Positions 55,336-64,000 of a DNA stretch of 64,000 nt are shown here, in pieces (the first letter of the stretch is position 1; each line of letters begins with the position of its first letter). The stretch is taken from the NCBI GenBank assembly GCA_016212925.1, contig JACRDF010000048.1, forward strand, positions 1 to 64,000. The letters run 5' to 3'. The notes beneath the pieces were generated by a model. The model did no database searches, had not been told where the DNA came from, and saw only the letters and a program-made list of their open reading frames with translations. This DNA is from Desulfomonile tiedjei. Its GTDB lineage: Bacteria > Desulfobacterota > Desulfomonilia > Desulfomonilales > Desulfomonilaceae. The translations under genes and the position numbers were made by a program.

Positions 55336-56445
55336 TCACATCACTGTGGATTTTTGCCAGAGGACTCTCTTACGTCCCGCCAGATCTTCCCCGAAACGCT
55401 CCAACTGATCGAGAGCTTCGTCGGATATTCCATAGCGCGGCTGCACAAAACCGTTTAGGAACTTGGGCTCACCGGCCTTTTTATAAATTAGGTAAAACCA
55501 CAATGAGAACAGCCGGGAGGGTTCCCAACCAATATGGGCGAAAGCCCTGGCCCCTACAACATTTCCGCCGCAACTTTGTGCCCATCGCACCAGCATAGCC
55601 TGACTGCGCCGCCACGCCCCTCGGCATACGTTGAGTATGGCAACATCTCTGGATTCAAAAATCCCCTGGTTCGCGGGATCAGTGAACATTGCTTCGACAG
55701 GAGCAGAGATGCCCACCAGCCAGGTCTGTGATTCCACTATGATCAGGTCGTAAGGGTGATCGGCAGAAATACCCAGCGGCTTGATTCGCGTCGGTCGCCT
55801 GAATATGGCCCGTACGACTATGCGAGCGAAATCCCGAAACGACATCGGGAACCGGAAAATCTCTTCCTCCGCCTCGATGAATTTCATGTCTACCGTGTAG
55901 CCCTGCCGCTCCAGACCTGCCTTGATCCTTTCCGCACCGGACCGACCTGTCCCGGTAAGTGAAAAAACCAGAATAATAGCCTTGTTTGTGCGCGGGCGAT
56001 CTACCCCCACAAAAATGTCGCCCTCGTTGATGCGTGCCAAATCGGGGGTCACCAATGAAATTAAAAAGAGCAGAAAAATCACGGTGTAAACAGCATCCCA
56101 AACGCCAAAAATCAGATAAAACCAATGAAGACCTTGAAACACATAGCAATAAAAAGTGAAGAAAGCGTAAATCCCTTTCCCGACAGCTCCAACTATCAGA
56201 AGGTCCACACTTTCTTCCGGATTGAGAAACACCAGAAACGCCAGTAAACCCATCGTGAAGGAGAATCCTGCAACGAAGAGGAAACTGTAAACATCCTGCG
56301 GAAGAGGAACACTCAACCATTTGAAGACAGGCCGGTAAAACAGGATCAGGAAAACATTTCCGAGGCCGTTGGCCAACGCGGTTAAGAGACACAAGTACCG
56401 AAAAACGCTGCGAGGGAGTGGAAGAAATCCTGCTGGAGTCGTCAT
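55336..56445 (-). CDS. membrane protein fused to a flavodoxin-like domain
   Basis: A 369-residue protein from the ATG at 56445, chosen for GGAGG 8 bases upstream. The first 150 residues contain about five hydrophobic helices (for example YLCLLTALANGLGNVFLILF, VAGFSFTMGLLAFLVFL). Residues 155-330 resemble flavodoxin/NADPH-quinone reductase: KAIILVFSLTGTGRSGAERI fits the FMN phosphate loop (T/S-G-T-x), YDLIIVESQTWLVGISAPVEAM fits the second FMN loop, and VAILNVCRGAW follows. It may carry electrons from a membrane partner. The downstream membrane gene and upstream GMC oxidoreductase may belong to the same system. No named family is recognised. Confidence 0.65.
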   Translation of the reverse strand: MTTPAGFLPLPRSVFRYLCLLTALANGLGNVFLILFYRPVFKWLSVPLPQDVYSFLFVAGFSFTMGLLAFLVFLNPEESVDLLIVGAVGKGIYAFFTFYCYVFQGLHWFYLIFGVWDAVYTVIFLLFLISLVTPDLARINEGDIFVGVDRPRTNKAIILVFSLTGTGRSGAERIKAGLERQGYTVDMKFIEAEEEIFRFPMSFRDFARIVVRAIFRRPTRIKPLGISADHPYDLIIVESQTWLVGISAPVEAMFTDPANQGIFESRDVAILNVCRGAWRRSQAMLVRWAQSCGGNVVGARAFAHIGWEPSRLFSLWFYLIYKKAGEPKFLNGFVQPRYGISDEALDQLERFGEDLAGRKRVLWQKSTVM

Positions 56446-56571
56446 GGAGCGAACCTCCGTTGCTTTGGTGCCACTGGGCAACTTTGGGTTTCACCCGACC
56501 GGTGGCAGTGGTCCGGATCATAGCCGGGTAAGGACTTCGGTATTTTAGGCCTTGTCAGTTAAACGCATTTT

Positions 56572-58248
56572 TCACGAAGACTCCTGATCCTCTACAGGAA
56601 ATCTCTCGGCAAATCTTTCGGCCAGCGCAGCAATGGTCAATGAGGGATTCGGGCCAATCGAGGTAGGCACGATGCTCCCATCTATGACGTACAGCCCCTT
56701 GTGCCCAAATGCCTCTCCCGTTCGGGCGTCCACAACCCCATCCTTTTCCGAGTCCCCCATCGGGCAACCGCCCACGGGATGCACGGCAATGTACTTTGTT
56801 ACAAAGCTGAGAGGGTTCTCGAAAAAGTCTCCTCCCAGTTCAGTGGTCAGGCGCCGCATGGCTTCCCGAAGGCGATCAAAATGCAGCCGGCTCGGACGGC
56901 TATCCCACGTGAGGCGAATATTGCAGTCCTCAGTACTGTTGGTCGAGGCAGTGGGCGCTTGCAGTCGTATGACGCCATTGGACCGGTCTCGCCCCATTCC
57001 TAGGAAAATCATGGTGCGGCTGACAATCTTGCTTTCATGAAACAACAACCGGCCCAATTCATCTCCGATATTGACCTCTCTTCGCCTGGAGAAGAACCCT
57101 TTCGCGTAGAGCAGCAGTGCTCGAGCGCCGTCGATCAGGGATCGCGGGGTTGGAGTCATCGCGGTCAGATACCAGGCCAGCATGTTGGGAATGCCCGCAT
57201 CTTCCACGTAAAGTCCGTGTGGAAAGCCGTCCGGATAGCCCGAGTGGAAAAACCGAACCGCGCCGGTGATCACAGGGCCCGTGCTCGGGTAAACGCGCTC
57301 CGAGCAATTCAGAGAAAGTCCGAGGAGGTCACCGTTGCCGGCCCATCGACTTCCTAATGTGCTACTGAGATGGGGCAACTGACCGCTATGCTTCATGCGC
57401 AGGAGAAGCCTGGTCGATCCCAAGGAGCCGGCAGACACAATCACGTATTTTGCCTGGATTTCTTCATACTGCGCTTTATTTCGGGAGTCACCGTAAACCA
57501 CTTTGTATGCTGACCGGTCCGGTTCATACTGAATGGCATGGACCTCGGCGTCGGTGCGGATGTTCGCCCCGTGGGACGCTGCCCTGGCTAGATAGTTCAG
57601 ATCGAGAGTATTCTTCGAATGAAAATTGCAGCCTATGAAGCATTCCCCGCACATTCGACAAGTTGTCTGTATCACCCCCTGCTTGTTTAGCTTCTGCTCC
57701 CCAGGCCTGGGGCCAAATTGGATGGCCAGTTTGGGCCATTCAAGCCTCGCGGCCGGCTGCCACAGTGGATGCGTGGAGAGCCTTTCATAGGCCCGCTGCA
57801 ATGCCCTGGACTTAGGCGTTTGAGCGTAGGGCCAGGACGGTTCATCCATGGGATAGGACCGCGCCTCCAACATATCCATAACCTTGTCGTAATAAGGTTG
57901 GAGGACCTGCCGGGTTATCCCACCCGGCCAACCCGCAAAGAATTCAGGCGGCATTTCATACAAGACGTTGGCATAAATTAACGAACCGCCTCCAAGTCCG
58001 CTCGCGGTCCAGACGTCGATATCGGTCCTCCCGAAGGATTGATACTCATAGAGCCCAAACATTCCGTCCGAAGGGTCCCAGAATGCATCCCGCAATTGGT
58101 CCGGCCGACGAGGAAACTCGTTCCGCCCGTAACGGCGGCCACGTTCAAGGACGTAAACGGTGTGGCAGCCTTGCTCCGCCAAACGGCAGGCCAGAACGGA
58201 AGCGCCGAACCCCGATCCGACAATGACAACTGTTGGTTTCTCGCTCAC
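56572..58248 (-). CDS. GMC-family FAD oxidoreductase (cholesterol oxidase-like) with Cys cluster
   Basis: A 558-residue flavoprotein. The N-terminal fold is VVIVGSGFGASVLACRLAE. WTASGLGGGSLIYANVLYEMP is the GMC FAD segment. The C-terminal part has VHPVGGCPMG with the catalytic-type His and the second FAD loop GLYVIDGSIVPTSIGPNPSLTI. An inserted motif CRMCGECFIGCN near residues 197-210 is seen in the cholesterol-oxidase-like subgroup, and may bind an iron-sulfur cluster or be structural. The start is GTG with GGGGGA upstream. It would oxidise a hydroxyl on a sterol-like or other alcohol. There is no signal peptide, so it is cytosolic. Confidence 0.87.
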   Translation of the reverse strand: MSEKPTVVIVGSGFGASVLACRLAEQGCHTVYVLERGRRYGRNEFPRRPDQLRDAFWDPSDGMFGLYEYQSFGRTDIDVWTASGLGGGSLIYANVLYEMPPEFFAGWPGGITRQVLQPYYDKVMDMLEARSYPMDEPSWPYAQTPKSRALQRAYERLSTHPLWQPAARLEWPKLAIQFGPRPGEQKLNKQGVIQTTCRMCGECFIGCNFHSKNTLDLNYLARAASHGANIRTDAEVHAIQYEPDRSAYKVVYGDSRNKAQYEEIQAKYVIVSAGSLGSTRLLLRMKHSGQLPHLSSTLGSRWAGNGDLLGLSLNCSERVYPSTGPVITGAVRFFHSGYPDGFPHGLYVEDAGIPNMLAWYLTAMTPTPRSLIDGARALLLYAKGFFSRRREVNIGDELGRLLFHESKIVSRTMIFLGMGRDRSNGVIRLQAPTASTNSTEDCNIRLTWDSRPSRLHFDRLREAMRRLTTELGGDFFENPLSFVTKYIAVHPVGGCPMGDSEKDGVVDARTGEAFGHKGLYVIDGSIVPTSIGPNPSLTIAALAERFAERFPVEDQESS

Positions 58249-58920
58249 GGAATCCCCCTTAAAAGAAGAAGACCGTTACGTTCCCCCGGTGGGTAATTGA
58301 TCCGACACCAGCCTGTGGAGGCCTTTACAGCAGTTTTCGAAACTAATCACGGTTTGACTTGCGGGTGTCCCGCCAACGCGGGACTGGCTTGTCCACCAGT
58401 GCGATCCAATCAAATTGCGGCCGGTATCAGGTCCGACAAATGCTGTTAAGAATCACTATTTGGATATTCAGGGCCTGGAACAGGAACATTAGGATGCTGC
58501 TGTGCAAGCTAGCACCATGATTTTGTTTAACAATTATCTCTAAGGACGACCGGATCCGCACCATCGTCCCCCTGCATCCCTAATTCCTTGGGACTGGTAA
58601 ACTAATATAAAGAATTTACACCTCGGTGCTAATGATTTCAAGAATTTTCGATCTCTACCGGCCACAAAAAAAAGACCGTTTTGTGACCATTTTCATCCGG
58701 AACGAAAGAATCAGGACAGACTGATCTCGGCCAAGATGCCGCTGGCTTTCTTGGGCTTTCTCTCCTCATGGTTGCAGGTGCGGGATTTTCCAAAACAACT
58801 GTTGATTCCCCTCTTCGGATTACACAACTTGCCAATTTCGAGCCGTTCTTTGCTATAATACCTACAGCGGGGATGATGCCCAAACTCAACATGTTGTGTT
58901 TACACACGGAGAATAGTTCC
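58249..58920. other. repeat-bearing gap before a small gene
   Basis: About 670 bases. It contains one MITE-like copy (58326-58460). The rest has no credible gene. A 137-codon frame on the minus strand (58638-59051) runs antisense to the small gene and lacks any recognisable feature. Confidence 0.55.
58326..58460 (+). repeat. MITE-like element, complete copy (about 135 bp)
   Basis: It starts TACAGCAGTTTTCGAAACT and ends AAGAATCACTATT. The core has GGGTGTCCCGCCAACGCGGG then ACTGGCTTGTCC, the reverse complement of the core in 961-1072. Slightly longer than the 103-base copy because of the extra CCGCGTTGG hairpin and a right-hand insertion. Confidence 0.7.
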
Positions 58921-59124
58921 ATGATTCGCGAACACGAAGAAACCGGTTCCCCTGAGTTTGCAGAGACGGATCGACCCGATAATTTGGAAATGTCCCCTCT
59001 CGGTAACCGATTAATGGAAATACGCAAGAAATTCATTGCCGAGGGCGGCAAACTGTTGACGCCAGAGGAGTTGGAACGGGAAATAGCCGACCGCCGGGGC
59101 TTTACAGGCTCGGAAGTTCGTTGA
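58921..59124 (+). CDS. small conserved-looking protein, possibly antitoxin-like
   Basis: A 67-residue acidic protein. The C-terminal half LGNRLMEIRKKFIAEGGKLL, then TPEELEREIADRRG, resembles a small-protein pattern (LWEIRxxIVASGExLLxWEEIExEIAERRG) that I associate with antitoxin-like genes upstream of PIN-domain toxins. Here no toxin follows, because the restriction enzyme gene is convergent and overlaps its stop by 23 bases. The ATG at 58921 has GGAGA about 10 bases upstream. Frames extending farther upstream lack support. Confidence 0.5.
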   Translation: MIREHEETGSPEFAETDRPDNLEMSPLGNRLMEIRKKFIAEGGKLLTPEELEREIADRRGFTGSEVR

Positions 59125-62100
59125 CGATCTTCACCGTCTCTAAGCTTACCGTGATAACCTGCCCGATCAGCCTCACAATGTATTCCTTGTCATCCGGCCG
59201 GTTCGGGTCGTTAACAATACCGCTCCTCTTGTCCGTGTGAACCTGATATTTGTCAATTATCCATTCCAATGCCGAACGATTGCCTAATTTGTACTCGAAG
59301 ACCTCGGACGGGATGCCGGAAAGCGTCAGAAAGTCATTGTAGATAATTGTGGTTTTGTCCTTTGTAAGCTTCATTTTCTGGACGCGCCAGTTGAGTTGTC
59401 TGTCAGGATTCAGTACTTCCTCAAGACGGTACTCCGGTTGGGATTCATAATTGACGTGCAAATCCGCGAGTCTCTCGCCTGCTGACACAAACGCACGAAA
59501 CTGTTCCACGCTCTTGGGCAATGGTATTCGTGGAAGCTCCCTTTTAAGGTTGGCTTTGTACTTCTCGCGGTATTCTGGCGAATGGAGGAGGCCGTAGACG
59601 TAATGAAAGATTTGCCACTTGCCTACCTTAACACTTATCGGGGAGAAAAATTGCTCAATAGTCCAATCTGTGATGTTTTCGCGGCGGTTACTGCCATCTT
59701 CATCGTATGCATAAAAAGGAAAACATTGGGTGTTTGTCCCAAAACCCAGTAAGGAAACATCGGTCAAGGAATTAGTCATTAATGCGAAAAACGGCTTGTC
59801 TCCTCCAGGACCCTTTAGGCAAATTATACGGTTCTCCGTTTCACACTCGCCTAAAGGAAGAATTAGCGGGAACCGATAGACTTCTTCATTCATCACTCGG
59901 TCAAAATAGAGAAGAGTTTTGGTGAATGGCCTATAAATCGCCTTTCTTATCTTTGAATCCGCATACTCCGCGCTGCGGCCCCGAGTGACATCAATCTTGA
60001 GGTCTCTGCTCCAACTAATTCTACTCTCATCATCTAAAACGAAAGAATCTAAGAAGTCCCTCAAGTCATCCCTATTCTTGGGCTTGTCTGCTCGCGATTG
60101 CCACTTAATTACCTCGGCATTGTAGGTGTTAATCGTAGTTTGAACATTGCGACACAGTTGCGTCGAGTTGAAATTGTACACCCAGGCGTCCCGACACGTG
60201 GTTAGGCCACGAGTGTAGTCACGAAAAATAGCAGTGCCTATTCCTGTCTTGGTCTCTCGCGTTCCGATAGGTAGAAACTCATCGAAATCACTCTTCAGTC
60301 CTTTTGTCAGCCAAGTGTGTTTGCCATCAGGAAATAATTCCGTCCAATTGATGTAAGAACAGGAGTCAGAGGATTCCAAGAACGAAAATCTTTCCTCTTT
60401 TCGCCAAAAATCGTCCACCCGGAAATAGAAAATCCTTCCGTGACCACAATAAGCCTTCGTCTTAACAAAGAGATTAATACTCACACCTACCTGTATTCCG
60501 AATACATTATGGGTTGTGCCCGAGATTTTAGGATTCTTCCTGACGTTTCCTCCGAGATCAATGATGTAAATGAGATCGAAATCAGATGTCAAATGTTTGC
60601 GCATTCCATCAAAGGCAAAATCTCCAATAAAACTATTGTTTGAGACAAATGCCACTATGCCCTCGCCATTGTCCAGAATCTTGTCAGAGGCCCATCGCAT
60701 AGCCTTTACGTAGGGATCAGAAAGCGCATTCTTGTTTGTTGCAGCGCCATCTCTGGAGTAAGTAAGCCCTACCCGCTTGTCCATAGTCTTGTATTTTCGA
60801 TTCTTGTTGTTGTCGTTCTCGTTTACCTGCCAAGCATTGTAAGGCGGATTACCTATGATAACGAACAATTTCGTTTTCCTAAGTCTCTCCACTCGCTCTG
60901 TATTTTCTTCCGTGAACATAAAGGACAATTGCTTATCCTCAGCTAGCTCAAAGGTATCCACCAGACAGATGCCCTCAAAAGGCTTGTACTCTCCGGTTCG
61001 CTCGTAATACTCATGTTCAATGTTCATGGAGGAGATATAGTACGGAAGCAGCATGACCTCATTGCAGTGCAATTCATTGGCATACTTTTGAGGCAGCGCG
61101 GTTTTCTTGATCTCCCGCATAACTCGTGTGATGAAGTTTCCCGTGCCCACAAACGGATCAATTATGTGCACCCCTTCATCGCTAAGGCTTTTACCGAATT
61201 CCTTTTTCAGGATTTCTTCAACCGACCGCACCATGAATTCCACTATAGGCTGCGGGGTATACACGATTCCATGTGTGTCCGCCTGTTTGACCGCGAACCC
61301 TTGAAAGAATTTCTCGTAAACCGTATTAAGAAAGGTCTGCTGCTGGCTATAGTCGTCGAGCGTATCGGCCCTTTTTTCAAGTGCGCCGTAAAAGCGGTCC
61401 AACCGTTTCAGAAATTCTTCCCTACTGAATTTTCTTGATGTAAGCGCGTGAATGACCCGTTCGATCTCACGGGCAATTATGTTCCGATCCGTGAAATCAG
61501 GATTGTGAAACACCTTTCGAAAGATCCGCTCAGTCAACAAATGTTGCACAAGCATTTCTTCAACCGCGGCATCTGACAGATTGGGGTTGATAGATGTGCG
61601 GCATACGTCGGCAAAGGCGTTGAATGCCTGGACAAAACCCTTGTTTTCCTTACGTTCGACCTCGATGAGTTCGACGACCGTGGACGCAATAGCCGGGATG
61701 TCAGACTTGAACTCTTCAACCGCGACTTCCCAATCCCGTTGGCTCTCGGACCGGTACGCAAACAGCTCCTTTACGACATAAACCAACGTGCTCGGTTTGG
61801 TAATATCTTCATCAAGTATTGGTCGGCTGTCCTGATATAGAATGGCTCTGTGCGGGCTTTGGAAGAGAATATTGCTCTTTGGGTAGCCTTTCTCGAATTT
61901 CTTCTGCACTTCTGCGGGGAGGTCGTCCTTTAGGTCCTTGGCTTCCCAATAAGCCTGCGGGATTTTGAAAGTATCCACCGCCGCGCCGTCAATGCTGAGT
62001 GGACGCTGGCCTTTTCTGGTGTACTTGTACTCTCCGATGAAAGTCCACCCACGCTTTCGGCTGCAATGCTCCAACAATCTTTGGAAGGCACTGCGTACCG

Positions 62101-62197
62101 CTGTTTCGTGCGTGACGCCCAGCTTGGCAAACTCTTCGAGACCTGCGTAATAGTCTTTGACAGCTTTGGTATTGGTCTTGAGATCCAGGTTGATCAT
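59102..62197 (-). CDS. type IIG-like restriction-modification enzyme (fused nuclease and N6-adenine methyltransferase)
   Basis: A 1031-residue single-chain enzyme. The N-terminal region has a PD-(D/E)XK-like pattern (Asp75, then YWEAKD with Glu85 and Lys87). A helical connector follows. The methyltransferase has SAM motif I DPFVGTGNFITRV (about 347-359) and catalytic motif IV GNPPYNAW (Asn450-Tyr453). The C-terminal 450 residues are a target-recognition-like region with no close motif, including WRVQKMKLTKDKTTIIYNDF. This matches Type ISP-like/IIG enzymes but lacks the helicase of full ISP proteins. It is a solitary defence gene without separate S or R subunits. It convergently overlaps the small gene at its 3' end. 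Its intergenic flank is repeat-rich. Confidence 0.85.
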   Translation of the reverse strand: MINLDLKTNTKAVKDYYAGLEEFAKLGVTHETAVRSAFQRLLEHCSRKRGWTFIGEYKYTRKGQRPLSIDGAAVDTFKIPQAYWEAKDLKDDLPAEVQKKFEKGYPKSNILFQSPHRAILYQDSRPILDEDITKPSTLVYVVKELFAYRSESQRDWEVAVEEFKSDIPAIASTVVELIEVERKENKGFVQAFNAFADVCRTSINPNLSDAAVEEMLVQHLLTERIFRKVFHNPDFTDRNIIAREIERVIHALTSRKFSREEFLKRLDRFYGALEKRADTLDDYSQQQTFLNTVYEKFFQGFAVKQADTHGIVYTPQPIVEFMVRSVEEILKKEFGKSLSDEGVHIIDPFVGTGNFITRVMREIKKTALPQKYANELHCNEVMLLPYYISSMNIEHEYYERTGEYKPFEGICLVDTFELAEDKQLSFMFTEENTERVERLRKTKLFVIIGNPPYNAWQVNENDNNKNRKYKTMDKRVGLTYSRDGAATNKNALSDPYVKAMRWASDKILDNGEGIVAFVSNNSFIGDFAFDGMRKHLTSDFDLIYIIDLGGNVRKNPKISGTTHNVFGIQVGVSINLFVKTKAYCGHGRIFYFRVDDFWRKEERFSFLESSDSCSYINWTELFPDGKHTWLTKGLKSDFDEFLPIGTRETKTGIGTAIFRDYTRGLTTCRDAWVYNFNSTQLCRNVQTTINTYNAEVIKWQSRADKPKNRDDLRDFLDSFVLDDESRISWSRDLKIDVTRGRSAEYADSKIRKAIYRPFTKTLLYFDRVMNEEVYRFPLILPLGECETENRIICLKGPGGDKPFFALMTNSLTDVSLLGFGTNTQCFPFYAYDEDGSNRRENITDWTIEQFFSPISVKVGKWQIFHYVYGLLHSPEYREKYKANLKRELPRIPLPKSVEQFRAFVSAGERLADLHVNYESQPEYRLEEVLNPDRQLNWRVQKMKLTKDKTTIIYNDFLTLSGIPSEVFEYKLGNRSALEWIIDKYQVHTDKRSGIVNDPNRPDDKEYIVRLIGQVITVSLETVKIVNELPSL

Positions 62198-62681
62198 GAG
62201 CGCCCGACGCGCCTCCTTGGCAGCACCGCCGTTTCAAGCCTCATATTATGATGGATTATGGCAGGGGACAAGCCTTATTCGACTTTATGGGGACGTGCGC
62301 TGAGAATTACGGTTCGAAGCGTGCCTAGAAGGCCACCGGCAGGCTGGAAAGCCTGCCCCACAAGGAAGAGAATCCCCTTCCCTTGACGGGAGGAGTTAGA
62401 GGCGTGTGTTTGTAAGCAAACCCCAATGCGTTTCTGCATGACCTACGCAAAATGTTCACGGCCGCGCCCGGTCTTGGAGTGGCGTCTTGGCCCAGATCCT
62501 TCTTCCGCTGCCGCGGAATACCCTGTTAGAAGTGGCTTCAAAACCCCTTAGCCGGAGTGGACACCGGAGTTTCGCGCACCACACCATTATCGCCTGCGGT
62601 GACAATGGTCCAAAATTATGGGAGTTTTTGGGGAGGGGTCTGGGGAGGCCCTTTTTGCAAAAAGGGCCTCCCCAGAAGATC
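62198..62681. other. intergenic gap with hairpins
   Basis: A 484-base region with a short GGCAGGCT...AGCCTGCC hairpin (62338-62357) and the perfect palindrome at 62640-62675. No gene is visible. Confidence 0.6.
62640..62675 (-). terminator. perfect 36-base palindrome after the acyl-CoA ligase gene
   Basis: CTGGGGAGGCCCTTTTTG is followed immediately by its exact reverse complement. It begins 6 bases beyond the ligase stop on the minus strand. There is no T-run after it, although the stem includes A5/T5 at its tip. It is probably a transcript-end hairpin. Confidence 0.6.
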
Positions 62682-64000
62682 TTACCGAAGCGCCTTTTTG
62701 TCCACTTTGCCCGCCGCGGTAATGGGGATTTCTCTGAATTCAACCACGCGGGGGACTTTGTACGGGGCCATTTGTTCTCGGGCGAAGGCCAGGACTTCCG
62801 ATGTGACTTGGTCGTCGAGCTTGTTCGCGTACGCAGGGCTTTTTTGCACCACCAGCTTTACCATCTCGGTTTCGGGGCGCTCCGGATTGGGCACGCCGAT
62901 GACTGCGCACACACCCACCGCTGGGTGCTCGTAGAGTTTCTCTTCGACTTCTCGAGGGAACACCTTGAATCCGCCCACGCTGATCATGTCTTTCTTGCGG
63001 TCCACTATGGTGACGTACCCGTCTTCGTCCATGGTCCCGATGTCGCCGGTGTGCATCCAGATTGTTCCGTCGTGTTCCCGTAGCGCCAGCGCAGTCTCCT
63101 CCGCCTTGTTGTGGTAGCATTTCATTATTTGAGGACCTGCGCCGACGATCTCGCCTTCCTCGCCCACAGGAACGTCTCGGGTGCCTGTTTCCAGGTCCAT
63201 GATTCTGATCCTGGTCGACGGCATAGGAAGCCCCACGGTCCCGATTTTCTTGAGTCCTTTTCTGGGATTGCAGGTCAGCAGCACGCAGGTCTCGGTCATG
63301 CCGTACAGCTCGATCACTTTTCCCGTACCGACTACATTTTCGAATTGCTTGATGGCCTCTACCGGAAAGGGAGCCGCTCCGGAAATGCAATGTTTGAGAC
63401 CCGAAAAGTCGAGCTTGTGAAATCCGGGCTCCTTGAGCAGCATGAGATAGAGCGACGGCACATTGGCAAGCCAATGCGGGCCATATTTGGCTATTTCTTT
63501 TACTATGTGCTTGGTGTCACGGGGGTTTGGAACGAGCACCTGGGTAATGCCGAACGACAACCCCGTAATGGCCGTGAATAGACCTGCTATATGAAACATG
63601 GGATATGCTGAAAGCAGCACATCTTTTCCTTCTTCCACCTGGAGCCATTTATGGAACTGGGTCACGTTTGCCAGCATGTTCCGATGCGGACAAACAGCTC
63701 CCTTGGGCACACCCGTGGTGCCACCGGTGTACTGGATGAACGCGGGGTCCTCTATGGTAAGCGGAATCGCCGGAGGATTCGGCGAATAGCGCGACAGCAC
63801 TTCCTTGAACGGGATGACCTTTTTCTCGGGAATTGGCTGTATTTGACCGGTCGGGACCTTTTTCAACCACTTCGCCAGGACCTGTTTGTAGCCGGGCAAG
63901 AAATCCAGCAAACCCGTGGGACAGACCAGCTCCAAGCTTTTTAGCCGGTCCGCTACCCCCAAAAGACGGTGCTGGAACAGCGCGTCCATCACCACAAAAG
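62682..64000 (-). CDS. AMP-forming acyl-CoA ligase, N terminus cut by window edge
   Basis: About 439 codons are visible and the frame stays open to the last base, so roughly 100-130 N-terminal residues lie outside. Motifs are the phosphate loop FIQYTGGTTGVPKGAVCPHRN (as IQYTGGTTGVPKGAV), IELYGMTETCV, the A7 region IWMHTGDIGTMDEDGYVTIVDR and the A10 Lys in ITAAGKVDKKALR. It activates a fatty or organic acid with CoA. It is independent of the ligase in the catabolic island and differs from it in having normal A8 and C-terminal motifs. Confidence 0.92.
   Translation of the reverse strand, partial: FVVMDALFQHRLLGVADRLKSLELVCPTGLLDFLPGYKQVLAKWLKKVPTGQIQPIPEKKVIPFKEVLSRYSPNPPAIPLTIEDPAFIQYTGGTTGVPKGAVCPHRNMLANVTQFHKWLQVEEGKDVLLSAYPMFHIAGLFTAITGLSFGITQVLVPNPRDTKHIVKEIAKYGPHWLANVPSLYLMLLKEPGFHKLDFSGLKHCISGAAPFPVEAIKQFENVVGTGKVIELYGMTETCVLLTCNPRKGLKKIGTVGLPMPSTRIRIMDLETGTRDVPVGEEGEIVGAGPQIMKCYHNKAEETALALREHDGTIWMHTGDIGTMDEDGYVTIVDRKKDMISVGGFKVFPREVEEKLYEHPAVGVCAVIGVPNPERPETEMVKLVVQKSPAYANKLDDQVTSEVLAFAREQMAPYKVPRVVEFREIPITAAGKVDKKALR

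Noticed and set aside
58638-59051. A 137-codon minus-strand frame antisense to the small gene at 58921
   Set aside because: No recognisable domain or start signal. The plus-strand small gene has better sequence support.

Overview
The window looks like chromosomal DNA of an anaerobic or syntrophic bacterium of the Desulfobacterota (former Deltaproteobacteria), perhaps near Desulfomonile. This is an inference from gene content, not a species assignment. Supporting signs are acyl-CoA and 2-oxoacid catabolism with a HAAT-type ABC importer, a rubredoxin domain, very large PAS/PocR hybrid kinases, a TTT tricarboxylate transporter, and many intergenic hairpin repeats. There are no rRNA genes, convincing tRNA genes or CRISPR arrays.

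Left edge to 6.6 kb: the tail of an ISL3-type transposase, a tiny membrane protein and a MITE-like repeat. Then a minus-strand operon encodes GlpD, an FGGY kinase and an AGPS-like FAD enzyme, which suggests glycerol-3-phosphate or ether-lipid chemistry.

6.6 to 26.9 kb is a plus-strand catabolic island. It starts with a TetR regulator carrying its own candidate operator. It then encodes a complete acetoin/2-oxoacid dehydrogenase complex (E1 alpha, E1 beta, E2, E3), a HAAT importer (two ATPases, two permeases, binding protein) interrupted by an acyl-CoA synthetase, and an unusual four-gene block. That block is a ferredoxin/BFD protein, a divergent LarA-like protein, a QPRTase-like protein and a molybdopterin-binding-like protein. 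A MaoC-type hydratase pair and an SMP-30 lactonase follow. I read the island as uptake, activation and oxidation of an unknown organic acid. The four-gene block is the best candidate here for an undescribed system.

27.3 to 35.6 kb: a lone PAS protein, a cytoplasmic eight-blade PQQ-type propeller, an outer-membrane barrel, an SGNH hydrolase, and a zinc importer operon (znuA-znuC-znuB). The zinc operon is headed by a ribbon-helix-helix protein fused to a Cys4 metal site. A decayed copy of the znuB 3' end lies nearby.

35.8 to 45.1 kb is a signalling region: a rubredoxin-GAF-nucleotide cyclase fusion and two hybrid histidine kinases of 852 and 1734 residues, rich in Cys-containing PAS, GAF and PocR sensor domains.

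45.9 to 64 kb: cyclophilin, a secreted protein, a DUF4337 protein, the tctCBA transporter, a hicB gene with a broken hicA, a Cys-rich secreted protein, a long acyl-CoA dehydrogenase, two membrane proteins (one fused to a flavodoxin-like domain), a GMC oxidoreductase, a small hypothetical protein, a type IIG-like restriction-modification enzyme, and an acyl-CoA ligase cut by the right edge.

Intergenic spaces hold several families of inverted repeats. One family has shared terminal inverted repeats (five or more copies or fragments) and resembles a non-autonomous transposon.
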